Source: Thiomicrorhabdus heinhorstiae
GTDB lineage: Bacteria > Pseudomonadota > Gammaproteobacteria > Thiomicrospirales > Thiomicrospiraceae
NCBI RefSeq assembly: GCF_013391765.2
Contig: NZ_JACBGI020000002.1
Coordinates: 62,001 to 126,000 of the forward strand
Reading direction: 5' to 3'
DNA length: 64,000 nt
Shown: positions 49,050 to 58,513 of the stretch, piece after piece
Position numbering within the stretch: position 1 is the stretch's first letter
Layout: the number at the start of each line of letters is the position of its first letter
The notes under the pieces: model-generated
What the model was told of the DNA's origin: nothing
Seen by the model: only the letters and a program-made list of their open reading frames with translations
The model's database searches: none
Program-made: the position numbers and the translations under genes

Positions 49050-49907
49050 ATGGCAACCAATTCAATTCAGCGTTTTTTATTTAAAGAACATAATATTCGC
49101 GGGCAGGTGATTCAGCTGCACGATGCCTGGCAACAGATGACCAAAGATCGCCACTATCCGCCAATCATCAGCCAATTATTAGGCGAGTTGACAGCGGTCT
49201 CGGTTGTGATGGCCAACGGCATGAAGCATCTGGGAAAAATCACTCTTCAGGTTCAGGGTTCCGGACCGGTCAACCTGTTGGTGGTCGAAGTAACGCATGA
49301 TTTGAAAATTCGCGGCGTGGCAAAGACCAGCGAGACAATCGACGGTCAAAAGACACTGGATGAACTGCTGGGCGACGGACAAATCCTGGTCACGATGGAA
49401 AACATGCAAACCAAGCATCACTTCCAGTCGTATGTTTCCCGCGACGGCGAAACCATTGCCGAGTGTTTCGAGCTGTTTTTCAGTCAATCCGAACAACTGC
49501 CAAGTAAAATATGGCTGGCTGCAGATGAACAGCAACTAGGCGGAATTTTGATTCAGAAAATGCCGGACAGCGATGAAAACGATGCCGACGCCTGGGATCG
49601 GATCGTTCACCTCACCGATACTTTAAGCGATGAAGAGTTGACGACGCTGGATAGCGAAACCTTATTGCATCGTCTGTTTCACGAGGAATTGGTGGAATTA
49701 TTTGAAGAACAAACGGTTGTCTACGAATGCCCTCAGGATCGTCAGCGCGTTGATGATATGCTGCGCAGCCTGGGAGAAGAAGAGATTCGTAAACTCCTTG
49801 AAGAGCAGGGTGAAATCGTCATCCATAACGAAATCTGCAATGTGCATTTCCGTTACGACGCTAAGGCGGTCGACGAGTTATTTACAGAATCTCACTCTGT
49901 TCAGTAA
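49050..49907 (+). CDS. hslO: Hsp33 chaperonin with degenerate zinc/redox centre
   Basis: Hsp33 is a cytosolic holdase normally switched on by oxidation of four zinc-bound cysteines (CXC and CXXC). The 285-residue product matches the family throughout: SVVMANGMKHLGKITLQVQGSGP, then DGETIAECFELFF, a linker, and the C-terminal domain. However, the redox domain reads Y-E-C227-P-Q229 where CXC is expected and N260-E-I-C263 where CXXC is expected. Two of the four zinc ligands are gone. The chaperone may be constitutively active or controlled by a single disulfide. A sigma-32 promoter lies upstream. Confidence 0.9.
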   Translation: MATNSIQRFLFKEHNIRGQVIQLHDAWQQMTKDRHYPPIISQLLGELTAVSVVMANGMKHLGKITLQVQGSGPVNLLVVEVTHDLKIRGVAKTSETIDGQKTLDELLGDGQILVTMENMQTKHHFQSYVSRDGETIAECFELFFSQSEQLPSKIWLAADEQQLGGILIQKMPDSDENDADAWDRIVHLTDTLSDEELTTLDSETLLHRLFHEELVELFEEQTVVYECPQDRQRVDDMLRSLGEEEIRKLLEEQGEIVIHNEICNVHFRYDAKAVDELFTESHSVQ

Positions 49908-49919
49908 TCGTCCGGCAAT

Positions 49920-49958
49920 AAAAAACGGGCTTTCAAATAAGCATGAAAGCCCGCCTTT
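49920..49958. terminator. terminator between hslO and yaaA
   Basis: CGGGCTTTCA (49926-49935) and TGAAAGCCCG (49944-49953) form a 10 bp stem; an A run lies to the left, favouring the converging yaaA transcript. Confidence 0.8.
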
Positions 49959-49978
49959 CCGCAATCTTTGATTAAAAA

Positions 49979-50755
49979 TCAGTCTTCCACTTTACGAGTA
50001 AAGACCCAGTCGTTTTCCTTGGACAGCTCCGGTGCAAAACGATAGCCTTCATAATCGAAATACTTCAACTCTTCGGCATTCTCCACCTTGTGATCGGCAG
50101 CATAACGAGCCATCAGGCCACGGGCTTTTTTGGCATAGAAGCTGATAATTTTGTACTGACCGTTTTTCCAATCCTTGAAGATCGGCGTCACCAAACGGCC
50201 GCTTAATTTCTTTTTATTGACCGCTTTAAAATATTCATTAGACGCCAAATTGACAATGGTCGAGCCACCCTGTGCTTGCAGTTCGGCATTCAATGCCTCG
50301 ACAATCAAATCACCCCAGAAGGCATATAGATCCTTACCTTTGGAGTTGGCAAATTTGGTTCCCATTTCCAATCGATAAGGCAGCATCAGATCACAAGGCT
50401 TTAACAGACCATACAAACCGGAAAGAATGCGCAAATGGGTTTGAACGTAATCGACACCTTCATCCGATAAAGTATAAGCATCCAACCCTTGATAAACATC
50501 ACCTTTGAACAGCCATGCCGCCTGTTTGGCAATTTGCGGATCAAACGGCAGAGACCAATCCTGAAAACGCTGGTAGTTCAATTCCGAAAGCTTGTCGCTG
50601 ATGCTCATCAGTTGACCGATTTCTACCGGGCCCAATGCCTGCAGTTCATCGATCAACTGCCGGGCTTGCGATAAAAACTGCGCCTCGGTAGCACAGGAAG
50701 TTTGCACCTGACTTGTTTCGTCCAAAGATTTCGCCGGGGAAACCAACATCAACAT
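49979..50755 (-). CDS. yaaA: YaaA (DUF328), peroxide stress protein
   Basis: Cytosolic protein that lowers free iron and protects DNA during hydrogen peroxide stress in E. coli. 258 residues from ATG 50755 ([15 protein letters not shown]), which has AAGGA before it; the frame extends nine codons further without a site. Family blocks: [50 protein letters not shown] and [11 protein letters not shown]. Monocistronic; converges with hslO. Confidence 0.94.
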   Translation of the reverse strand: MLMLVSPAKSLDETSQVQTSCATEAQFLSQARQLIDELQALGPVEIGQLMSISDKLSELNYQRFQDWSLPFDPQIAKQAAWLFKGDVYQGLDAYTLSDEGVDYVQTHLRILSGLYGLLKPCDLMLPYRLEMGTKFANSKGKDLYAFWGDLIVEALNAELQAQGGSTIVNLASNEYFKAVNKKKLSGRLVTPIFKDWKNGQYKIISFYAKKARGLMARYAADHKVENAEELKYFDYEGYRFAPELSKENDWVFTRKVED

Positions 50756-50986
50756 ATTTTTATCCTTTGCAATAGTCTGCACAATCTTGTAACCAGTGTT
50801 TCATTATAAAGGATTTGCCCCTGTTTCAGGTCAAAGCATCTTAATCGCCTACTTAGCTTTTCCCTATCAAACCACGTGAACCTATAACATATTACCGTTC
50901 ACTGATAAGCTTGCTTAGCATGCAGAAACCTCTACAATCGCTTTGATTCGAAACCAATATAAACAAGATAAATTTAAGAGGATCCC

Positions 50987-51841
50987 ATGTCTGCTGATTT
51001 ACTGACACAAGTGATTTTACCGGGCGCACTATTTTTAATCATGTTCGGAATGGGGCTCAGCCTGCGCCCGCAAAACTTTTATCAAGTCGCTGCCGCACCT
51101 AAAGCAGTCGGCATCGGACTTGCTGCGCAGCTATTACTGCTCCCGATACTGGCCTTTATTCTCGCCAACCTTTTGCAACTGTCACCGGAAATCGCCGTAG
51201 GTCTGATGATTATTGCTTTAGCACCGAGCGGAGCAACTTCAAACCTGTTCACTTTTCTTAGCAAAGGAGATGTTTCTCTTTCCATCAGCCTGACAGCCGT
51301 CATCAGCATTATCACCCCTTTTACCATTCCGTTCGTGGTCGCTTTGGCGATGCAGTACTTTATGGGCACGCAAAGCGAATTCACTCTGCCGATCGGTAAA
51401 ACCATTCTGCAACTGCTGGTGATTACCGTTATTCCAGTCGCTTTGGGGATGTTGATTCACGCCTATAAACCGAAATGGGCGCAAGCCATGCAAGGATTCT
51501 TCAAATGGTTCTCGGTTGCCTTCTTGGCACTGATTATTCTGTTAATCATTCTGAAAAATGCCGCCAATATGGGCAGCTTCTTTGCTCAGGCCGGCCTAGC
51601 CACTTTATTACTGAATGTCATCGCTTTACTGCTGGGCTATCAAATCGCCCGCTGGAGCAAACTGGATAAAGCGCAGTCCACAACCATCGGTTTTGAAGTC
51701 GGATTACAGAACGGAACCCTGGCTCTGGTGGTTGCAGGCACTTTGATCGGCAACACACAGATGATGATTCCTGCCGTGACCTATTCGATTCTGATGTTTA
51801 TTACCGGGGCGCTGTTCGCACGCTGGATCAGTCGTCGCTAG
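50987..51841 (+). CDS. bile acid:sodium symporter (BASS) family transporter
   Basis: 284 residues with nine or ten helices. Family features: FGMGLSLRPQNF in the first helix pair, APSGATSNLFTFLSKGDVSLSISL (sodium-site region) and GFEVGLQNGTLALVVAG near the end. BASS proteins take up organic anions with sodium; bacterial members carry pantoate, pyruvate-like acids or other solutes, and the substrate cannot be told here. GAGG lies at 50979-50982, before the ATG. Monocistronic with its own terminator. Confidence 0.88.
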   Translation: MSADLLTQVILPGALFLIMFGMGLSLRPQNFYQVAAAPKAVGIGLAAQLLLLPILAFILANLLQLSPEIAVGLMIIALAPSGATSNLFTFLSKGDVSLSISLTAVISIITPFTIPFVVALAMQYFMGTQSEFTLPIGKTILQLLVITVIPVALGMLIHAYKPKWAQAMQGFFKWFSVAFLALIILLIILKNAANMGSFFAQAGLATLLLNVIALLLGYQIARWSKLDKAQSTTIGFEVGLQNGTLALVVAGTLIGNTQMMIPAVTYSILMFITGALFARWISRR

Positions 51842-51873
51842 TAACGATTAAATAAAACACAAAACCGGAAAGC

Positions 51874-51902
51874 AAAACGCCCGCAAATGCGGGCGTTTTT
51901 TA
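51874..51902. terminator. terminator between the BASS gene and minE
   Basis: AAAACGCCCGC and GCGGGCGTTTTT around AAAT, between converging genes. Confidence 0.9.
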
Positions 51903-51918
51903 TGCACTCGGAAAAAAC

Positions 51919-52173
51919 CTATTTTTCCGGAAGCACCAGATTCAGTTCCAATACTTCGAAACCGTTCTCTTCATCGATGGAAATCTGCAGTTGATTCTGA
52001 TCGATTTCGACGTATTTGGCAATCACTTGAAGAATCTCTTCACGCATCTTCGGTAGATAATCCGGAGCCTTACGTTCGGAGCGCTCGTGCGCCAACAAGA
52101 TCTGCAAACGGTCTTTTGCCTGGTTTGCAGATTTCTTTTTGCGCTGTCCTAGTAAGTAATCTAATAATGCCAT
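51919..52173 (-). CDS. minE: division-site topological factor MinE
   Basis: Stimulates MinD ATPase and drives pole-to-pole oscillation. 84 residues from ATG 52173, which follows the minD stop by one base. N-terminal amphipathic MALLDYLLGQRKK, then the MinD-contact region (SANQAKDRLQILLAHERSERKAP) and the dimerisation half (YLPKMREEILQVIAKYVEI). Last gene of minC-minD-minE. Confidence 0.96.
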   Translation of the reverse strand: MALLDYLLGQRKKKSANQAKDRLQILLAHERSERKAPDYLPKMREEILQVIAKYVEIDQNQLQISIDEENGFEVLELNLVLPEK

Positions 52174-52174
52174 A

Positions 52175-52987
52175 TTACTTTCCAAATAGTTTTTTCAGTA
52201 GACTTTTCTTCTCGGCCGTCAAGAAACGGTGTTCTTTTTCTTCACCCAAGAAACGATCGACGATATCTTTATACGCCTGAGCCGCTTTGGACTCTTCATC
52301 CATAATAACCGGTTCACCGGAGTTGGATGCATTCAAGACATCTTCGGATTCCGGAACCACGCCCAATAGCTTAACGCTCAATAGCTCGATCACGTCGTCA
52401 GCAGCCATCATTTCACCGCTGTCAACGCGTCCAGGATTGTAACGAGTCAGGACCAGATGCTCGATAATCGGCTCTTCACCTTGCTCGGCACGACGCGATT
52501 TGGCTTGCAGAATCCCCAGAATACGATCCGAGTCACGAACCGACGACACTTCCGGGTTGGTGACGATAATCGCTTCGTCCGCAAAGTACAACGCCAGCTG
52601 CGCGCCCTTCTCGATCCCGGCAGGAGAATCACACACGATGTAATCGAAGCCGTCGGCTTTCAGATCTTCAATGACTTTTTCCACGCCTTCTTGCGTTAGA
52701 GCGTCTTTATCGCGGGTTTGCGAAGCGGCCAGAATAAACAGGTTCGGTACACGTTTATCCTTGATCAACGCCTGTTTCAGGCTGGCTTCACCCTGTACGA
52801 CATTAACAAAATCATAAACGACACGACGCTCGCATCCCATAATCAGATCCAGATTACGCAAGCCTACGTCAAAATCGATGACACAGACTTTATTCCCTTT
52901 CTGGGCCAAGCCGGTTGAAATGCTCGCACTGGTTGTGGTTTTACCCACGCCACCTTTACCAGAGGTCACCACGATTACCTTTGACAC
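52175..52987 (-). CDS. minD: septum-site ATPase MinD
   Basis: Membrane-associated ParA/MinD-family ATPase that recruits MinC. 270 residues. Deviant Walker A with K11 and K16 in TSGKGGVGKTT, then DFDVGLRNLDL and CDSPAGIEKG. C-terminal amphipathic membrane helix (KKSLLKKLFGK). It follows minC by 12 bp and precedes minE by 1 bp, so the three are one operon. Confidence 0.98.
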   Translation of the reverse strand: MSKVIVVTSGKGGVGKTTTSASISTGLAQKGNKVCVIDFDVGLRNLDLIMGCERRVVYDFVNVVQGEASLKQALIKDKRVPNLFILAASQTRDKDALTQEGVEKVIEDLKADGFDYIVCDSPAGIEKGAQLALYFADEAIIVTNPEVSSVRDSDRILGILQAKSRRAEQGEEPIIEHLVLTRYNPGRVDSGEMMAADDVIELLSVKLLGVVPESEDVLNASNSGEPVIMDEESKAAQAYKDIVDRFLGEEKEHRFLTAEKKSLLKKLFGK

Positions 52988-52999
52988 TTTTCTTTACTC

Positions 53000-53719
53000 C
53001 TAGTCTAAGATTTTGTTATTGAACACTAATTTATCATTATTTAAAGAAATTTCGACAAAGCTTTGCTTATAGACGTCATCAATATCTTCCGCCAACAGAT
53101 AAACTCCAGCGATACAGACCAATTCCGGATTAAGTTGCTTGGCATAAATTCGTGCATCTTCAGCACCGCTTGAACCGGCAATGACTTTCCCCATCACCTT
53201 GCCGAAAACGAACACATTACCGTCGGCGATGACTTCCGAACCGGGATTGACCGATCCCATAATAATCAGATCGCGATTTTTCGCATAGATCTGCTGACCG
53301 GAGCGTACCGCTCTGGCAACACGCATTGCGCTTGCCAATCCCTCTTCAACCGGTTGAGGTGCTGCAGCTTGAACCGGTTTATCTTCGATCTCTTTCGGCA
53401 TTTTCTTTTTCGACGTTTCCTTCGGGAAAAGCGCCAGACCGGCAAACTCCGCCTGCTCTTGAATCGCGGGATCTTCACTGCGGATACCGATGGGAATCAT
53501 CTGTAACTGACGCAAATATTCAATCAGCAAAGCAAGATAAGTCGGATTCTTTAATTCAACTTGCGGTTCGAGGACAATTGGAATACCGATAAAAAAATCC
53601 GCCGCTTTGGCAATCTTATCCGCCAGTGCCTGCTTGGTCTCGTCGATATTGTCGTTGTAGAGTTTTAAAACGGTAAAGGAAAGGATAGAACCTTTTAAGT
53701 CGATGATTTTTTTGGCCAT
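53000..53719 (-). CDS. minC: septum-site inhibitor MinC
   Basis: Blocks FtsZ polymerisation away from midcell. 239 residues from ATG 53719 (MAKKIIDLKGSIL). The N-terminal FtsZ-binding domain (1-105) is followed by a Pro/Ala linker (about 110-140) and the C-terminal beta-helix (VRSGQQIYAKNRDLIIMGSVNPGSEVIADGN; GSSGAEDARIYA). No clear Shine-Dalgarno sequence precedes the ATG; the frame is open to 53773, but residues before MAKK look non-coding. First gene of the min operon. Confidence 0.95.
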   Translation of the reverse strand: MAKKIIDLKGSILSFTVLKLYNDNIDETKQALADKIAKAADFFIGIPIVLEPQVELKNPTYLALLIEYLRQLQMIPIGIRSEDPAIQEQAEFAGLALFPKETSKKKMPKEIEDKPVQAAAPQPVEEGLASAMRVARAVRSGQQIYAKNRDLIIMGSVNPGSEVIADGNVFVFGKVMGKVIAGSSGAEDARIYAKQLNPELVCIAGVYLLAEDIDDVYKQSFVEISLNNDKLVFNNKILD

Positions 53720-53849
53720 AAGGGTGTGTCGCTTTAGCGAATACCACCATCTTAAAGCGACCGACAGTGGCATTCACAGCATGTTAAAAGAGAATTATTC
53801 GAAGAATTTTACGGCCTTGGGAACAGAAATACCAGTAAAGAACCCACTT

Positions 53850-53870
53850 ACTTGAATTTGAAATTCAAGT
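53850..53870. promoter_or_regulatory. 21 bp palindrome upstream of the min operon
   Basis: ACTTGAATTT (53850-53859) and AAATTCAAGT (53861-53870) are perfectly complementary around one G. It lies 130 bp before the minC start and 52 bp after the end of the HicA-like gene. There is no T run, so it is not a terminator; an operator for the min operon is possible. Confidence 0.45.
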
Positions 53871-53921
53871 GAAAGCAATAATCTCTACTTGTATTGTTAA
53901 CAGTGACAAGTTTTCGGCCAA

Positions 53922-54188
53922 CTATAATCGGTCGGGAGTCAATTCGATATCTTCCAAAAAATGCTTCAAACGGGTCACTTCGGATTTATCCGCCAACTCA
54001 TGACCGTGATGCGGCAAACTCATCACCAGTTCCTGTTCTCCGATCATAATTTTCGCTTTATTTGCCGCGGTCACTTCTACCGTCGCACCGTAGTGCTGTA
54101 AAGAGTGAACCAATTTTTTCCAGTCGATATTGGTTGCAATCGGGTGAGCAAATACCTTTTCAATCATGGCCTTATGCTTATGACTCAT
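53922..54188 (-). CDS. small HicA-like protein without HicB partner
   Basis: 88 residues from ATG 54188, with AGGAG nine bases upstream; the longer frame to 54248 reads through that site. The order IDWKKLVHSLQHYGATVE, then strands, then MSLPHHGHELADKSEVTRLKHFL is reminiscent of the HicA mRNA-interferase fold (dsRNA-binding-like), with HH where HicA has its catalytic His. The similarity is in the pattern only. No antitoxin-like gene lies beside it, so a stand-alone RNA-binding role is more likely than a toxin. Confidence 0.6.
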   Translation of the reverse strand: MSHKHKAMIEKVFAHPIATNIDWKKLVHSLQHYGATVEVTAANKAKIMIGEQELVMSLPHHGHELADKSEVTRLKHFLEDIELTPDRL

Positions 54189-54342
54189 ATTTTTCTCCTG
54201 TTCAAGTTGTTTTCGGCAACGAAAACCGGGAAACATGATTCCTAACATTCGCCGCCTTTAAGTTTATTAGACTCGATAAATACGGAGAAAGGCTGAATCG
54301 AAAATAAGTTTTGCGTCAAAAACTGCCGATCAATACCGACTA

Positions 54343-55038
54343 TTACCGACAACCGGCGTCCTGCTCGGTCTGTTGCAGACGCTCGAAGGTGCCGACATCC
54401 GACCAGTAACCGTTAAAACTTCTACCCAGCACTTTGCCTTGCTCGGCCGACGTTCTTAAAATCGGCGCCAGGGGGATAAAACCTTCCTCGATACCGGCAA
54501 ACACTTGCGGATTCAGGACGCTCAAGCCGGAAAAGGTCAGGTCCCCCTGCTGCAAAAGCTTACCGGCTTCGTCGATACCGAAATCGCCGCTGCGATTATG
54601 CGCCGGATTCGGCACCAGATTCAGGCAGGCATGCAATTCCGATCTATCGTTCAGCTCCTGAGCCTGACGAACCAATTCATGAAAGTCAAAATCGGTAAAA
54701 ACATCGCCGTTTACAACAATAAACGGTTGATCGCCTAATTTTGGAAGAGCACGGATAATACCGCCGGCGGTTTCCAGACCGCCTTCCGGCTCCGGCGAGT
54801 AGTGAATCTGCAGATTCCATCGGGAACCGTCACCCAACGCGCTTTCGATCTTGTCGCCCAACCAGGCATGGTTAATCACCACTTCACGAATTCCGGCCTC
54901 CGCCAGTTTTTCCAAGTGATAGACGATCAAAGGTTTGCCGCATACCTCAACCAGCGGCTTTGGAAGAGTATCGGTCAGAGGACGCAAACGATTACCGCGT
55001 CCGGCAGCCAAAATCATCGCTTTGATAGAGTGACTCAT
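54343..55038 (-). CDS. murU: N-acetylmuramate alpha-1-phosphate uridylyltransferase
   Basis: Nucleotidyltransferase of the muropeptide recycling shortcut that makes UDP-MurNAc directly and so bypasses fosfomycin-sensitive MurA. 231 residues. Signature MILAAGRGNRLRPLTDTLPKPLV, then VVNGDVFTDFDF and the C-terminal YWSDVGTFERL. Small size and its place 23 bp after amgK distinguish it from glucose-1-phosphate thymidylyltransferases. It ends the amgK-murU operon. Confidence 0.9.
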   Translation of the reverse strand: MSHSIKAMILAAGRGNRLRPLTDTLPKPLVEVCGKPLIVYHLEKLAEAGIREVVINHAWLGDKIESALGDGSRWNLQIHYSPEPEGGLETAGGIIRALPKLGDQPFIVVNGDVFTDFDFHELVRQAQELNDRSELHACLNLVPNPAHNRSGDFGIDEAGKLLQQGDLTFSGLSVLNPQVFAGIEEGFIPLAPILRTSAEQGKVLGRSFNGYWSDVGTFERLQQTEQDAGCR

Positions 55039-55061
55039 GACAATCCTTCAACACACGACGA

Positions 55062-56108
55062 TTAAGCGACATTTGCCGGTTGGTTCAACAACTCATGCGG
55101 TAAAACGCGCTCTTCAAGGAAGCGGACCAGATCGGCCATTTCCGGATAGTTTCGCCCAACATCGACCATATATCTGACCGTTTGCGGTATATCGTCCAGA
55201 TAACCGTTTTTACCGTCACGATGGAACAGTCTGGCAAAGATACCGGAAGCTTTGAGATGACGCTGAATTCCCATCAGATCCATCGCTCTGCGGAAGCCAT
55301 TCCATTCGTCCTTTGACAAAAGGCCGTGTTGACAAAGATCAAGGAAGTAAGCTCTCTGCCACTCTTCAACCTGTTCTTGAGGCCAGGCAATATAACAGTC
55401 GCGTAACAGAGAAACCGCGTCATAACTCAAGGCGCCGTGAACTGCGTCCTGAAAGTCGAGAATCCCCGGCTGACCACTGTCTGAAACCATTAAATTACGA
55501 CTGTGATAGTCGCGATGGACATAGGTTTGCGGCTGCTGCAATGCCGAATTCATCAGCAAAGACTGCGTCTCTTTCCATGCGGCACGTTCTAACTTATTCA
55601 TCGAAGAGCACAGATGCTCGTCGAGCAGCCAGTCGGAAAACAGATTCATCTCATTTAACAAAAGCGTTTGATCGTAACTCGGCAGCTCGGATGCATATTC
55701 ACGGCCTCTTACCTGCATCTGCACCAGAGAAGCCAGAGCCTGGCGGTACAAGCGATCGGCCAGCTCTTCGTCGCGATCCTGCAAAACCGACAGATACGTC
55801 TGGTTACCGAGATCGCTCAGCAGTAAAAAGCCCTGCTCAAGATCTTGCGCCAGAACTCGAGGAACATTCAAGCCGATTTGATCCAACTGGGAAGAAATCT
55901 TGATAAACGGACGACAATCTTCATGCTCGACCGGAGCATCCATGATAATGAAGGAAGCCGGTTCTGCATGGGCATTCTGGTTTTCTATTCGGAAATAGCG
56001 GCGAAAGCTGGCATCGCTGGAAGCAGGTGTCGGCATCGAGAAGTCGGATTCGCGGATTTGCGGCACACTTTGCAGCCAATCCAATAGAGCTTGAAATCTT
56101 TCCGTCAT
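55062..56108 (-). CDS. amgK: anomeric MurNAc/GlcNAc kinase AmgK
   Basis: Kinase that phosphorylates recovered MurNAc at C1 for MurU. 348 residues with an aminoglycoside-phosphotransferase fold: DASFRRYFRI and SFIIMDAPVEHED in the N-lobe, catalytic loop TYVHRDYHSRNLMV, and metal-binding ILDFQDAVHG. It works with murU downstream. It is divergent from lptD with only about 40 bp between start codons, so the promoters must overlap. Antibiotic modification is unlikely given the pairing with murU. Confidence 0.92.
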   Translation of the reverse strand: MTERFQALLDWLQSVPQIRESDFSMPTPASSDASFRRYFRIENQNAHAEPASFIIMDAPVEHEDCRPFIKISSQLDQIGLNVPRVLAQDLEQGFLLLSDLGNQTYLSVLQDRDEELADRLYRQALASLVQMQVRGREYASELPSYDQTLLLNEMNLFSDWLLDEHLCSSMNKLERAAWKETQSLLMNSALQQPQTYVHRDYHSRNLMVSDSGQPGILDFQDAVHGALSYDAVSLLRDCYIAWPQEQVEEWQRAYFLDLCQHGLLSKDEWNGFRRAMDLMGIQRHLKASGIFARLFHRDGKNGYLDDIPQTVRYMVDVGRNYPEMADLVRFLEERVLPHELLNQPANVA

Positions 56109-56149
56109 CGTTTTCTGTCTCGGTTAAAATAAGCAACAACGAATAATTC

Positions 56150-58504
56150 ATGATTCTGGCCCGGATGTCAAATCTTCACATACAACAGCAACCAACCGAA
56201 CACGCCTTTTTCCGCTGCAAGCTACCACCTAGACGCGCGCTGTACAATGCGGTCTGCGCTTGCCTATTCGGCTTGAGCAGCGGTATTCCCATGCAGACGC
56301 AAGCGGCCGAGATCGACGGATCTTGCTTGCCGGCATTGATTTTTCCGGTTGAAGAAAAGTTGTTTAACGATCAAAACAGTGATGAACGCAAAGTTGAAGC
56401 GAGCCGTCTGTTGCAGCCGGACAGCAATCACTATCGTTTTGAAGGCGACGTCGTCTATCAGCAGAATCAGCTTCAAGTCAAAGCCCAGAGTGTCGACTAC
56501 GACCGTAACAGCCGCCAAGCGGAATTTACCGACGGCGTAGAACTGCAAAGCAAAGATATACTGGTCAGTGCCAAAAATGCCGTTTTAAAAGATCAGCCAA
56601 AAGGCGCGCAGCTGAACGACACCCATTTCCAGCTGCTGCCGAGCCGAGCGCACGGTTCTTCGAAGAAAATTCAGTACCGCCAGGAAGATGGCCAAGCCGT
56701 TCTGGAAAAAACCACAATCAGTACCTGCCCGATCGATAAACAGCATAAGACCGACTGGTTTATCAATGTCGACCGTCTGACAGTTGATCAATCTTCACGC
56801 AGAGTCATCGCCAAGGACGCGGTTTTCTATTTCAAAGACGTGCCGATTTTTTACTCGCCGTATTTCAACTATCCGTTGGACGATCGCGCTTCAGGTCTGT
56901 TGTTCCCGCAAGGCGGGAGCTATAAATCGTTAACTCAAACCGATCCTTCGCAATATTTAAAAGTCCCCTATTACTTCAATATCGCTCCGAATATGGACGA
57001 CACCCTGACGTTGATGCCTATGACCCAGCGAGGTCTGGTGCTCGATAATGAATTCCGTTACATGGGCAAACATAAAGCCATCGAGCATTCGGCGGTGATC
57101 AATCTGAGCTTTCTGAACGACGACTTGACCGCTCGTGACGGTTTGGTCAGCACCGACAGCAACGGTGATCTGGTTTACGGCAAGAAGCAGGCCGAGCGCT
57201 GGCGCGGTACGATCTCGGCGCGTCAGAACTGGGGACATGGTTTCAGCAGTCAATTGCAATGGATTGAAGTGTCCGATCCACACTTCTTCAACGACATTCC
57301 GGTCGACATAGCACTCAAGAATAAAACCCAGACACCGCGCTTTGCCCGTGTCGATTATCAAAGCCGTAACTTCAGCGCCTACGCGACCATGTTCGGTTTC
57401 CTGAAATTGCAAAATGCCCCGACCAACTATGAGAAGCGTCCGGAGGTCGGGTTCAATTTCTACCAGGCGGAAAGCTGGTTTGACTTTAACCTCTCCGGTC
57501 AAGCGGTTCGCTTCGATCTTGAAGACAATCCGAATTCGGATGTAGTCGGCAACCGTTACCATTTGAATCCGAGCCTGGTGTGGAGCAAACAAAAAACCTA
57601 CGGCGGCATTACCGCAACCGCCGCCTCGCAGATGGTCAAATATGATCTGGAGAATCAGCCATCGGACTCTGAACCGACCAGCGCCGTTCCGCAGTTTGCT
57701 TTGGACGCTCATCTGGTATTCGAGCGCACCGCACAAATTTTTGGTGAAAGCTACCGGCAAAGCTTGATTCCGAAAATACAGTACCTATATGTACCTTATG
57801 AAGATCAAAGCAGTCAGCCGATTTTCGACACCCAGGAACGCAGTCTGGATTTCAGCAACCTGTTTGCAATGAATCGCTTTAGCGGGAATGACCGGGTTGG
57901 TGACGACAACCGCGTCAGTGTTGCCCTAACCACTCAGTTCGAGAATGCACAAGGCCAGCAGGTGGCGGATTTCGGAATCGGTCAGATGTTCTACTTTGCC
58001 GATCGAAAAGTCGGAGTAGAAACCTCGCCGGCAACGATAACCGACCGCCGTTCCGATTACTATCTCAAAGCCGGTATCGGAAGCCCTCAGCTGTATATCA
58101 GTTCGACTTTGCTGGTGGATGAAAATGATGGCTCGCTACAAGGCAGTTCATCGCGTTTCAGCTGGCAACCTTCACCGAAACAACAACTTCTGATCAGCCA
58201 CTACCGTCATCCGCAAAACAGTTCGCTGAACGATACGGTATCGGCTGGAGGTTACAGCCAGCTTGACCAGAACTGGCAGCTTGGCGGTTACGTTGAATAT
58301 GACCTGAAAGCCGAACGACTGTATGAAACCAACCTCGGATTCCGCTATGACAGTTGCTGTTGGGCGGCAGAATTTGTGGCGGAACGTACACAACTGGAAA
58401 ATGGCTTGTATAATGATGGCTTTCAAATGCAGTTTGAGCTGAAAGGCTTGAGTTCAAACGGAAACCGTTTTAAAAACGATTTGGCCAATAAATTCAATTA
58501 TTAG
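56150..58504 (+). CDS. lptD: LPS-assembly protein LptD
   Basis: Outer-membrane beta-barrel that, with LptE, inserts lipopolysaccharide. 784 residues. A long signal region (cleavage near QAA, about 53), the OstA/LptA-like beta-jellyroll (about 95-235) and the large barrel. The four disulfide cysteines are all present: C59, C193, C736 and C737, matching the C-C...CC pattern of the E. coli protein. The start ATG has no clear ribosome-binding site; an ATG at 56165 is an alternative. First gene of lptD-surA-pdxA-rsmA-apaH. Confidence 0.95.
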   Translation: MILARMSNLHIQQQPTEHAFFRCKLPPRRALYNAVCACLFGLSSGIPMQTQAAEIDGSCLPALIFPVEEKLFNDQNSDERKVEASRLLQPDSNHYRFEGDVVYQQNQLQVKAQSVDYDRNSRQAEFTDGVELQSKDILVSAKNAVLKDQPKGAQLNDTHFQLLPSRAHGSSKKIQYRQEDGQAVLEKTTISTCPIDKQHKTDWFINVDRLTVDQSSRRVIAKDAVFYFKDVPIFYSPYFNYPLDDRASGLLFPQGGSYKSLTQTDPSQYLKVPYYFNIAPNMDDTLTLMPMTQRGLVLDNEFRYMGKHKAIEHSAVINLSFLNDDLTARDGLVSTDSNGDLVYGKKQAERWRGTISARQNWGHGFSSQLQWIEVSDPHFFNDIPVDIALKNKTQTPRFARVDYQSRNFSAYATMFGFLKLQNAPTNYEKRPEVGFNFYQAESWFDFNLSGQAVRFDLEDNPNSDVVGNRYHLNPSLVWSKQKTYGGITATAASQMVKYDLENQPSDSEPTSAVPQFALDAHLVFERTAQIFGESYRQSLIPKIQYLYVPYEDQSSQPIFDTQERSLDFSNLFAMNRFSGNDRVGDDNRVSVALTTQFENAQGQQVADFGIGQMFYFADRKVGVETSPATITDRRSDYYLKAGIGSPQLYISSTLLVDENDGSLQGSSSRFSWQPSPKQQLLISHYRHPQNSSLNDTVSAGGYSQLDQNWQLGGYVEYDLKAERLYETNLGFRYDSCCWAAEFVAERTQLENGLYNDGFQMQFELKGLSSNGNRFKNDLANKFNY

Positions 58505-58513
58505 AGACCCCCG

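Noticed and set aside
53922-54248. HicA toxin of a HicAB toxin-antitoxin pair
   Set aside because: No hicB-like gene on either side; only a pattern-level resemblance.
55062-56108. Aminoglycoside phosphotransferase
   Set aside because: The fold is shared, but the pairing with murU identifies AmgK of muropeptide recycling.
56957-57760. 267-residue minus-strand frame opposite lptD
   Set aside because: Antisense shadow; no start signal or family feature.
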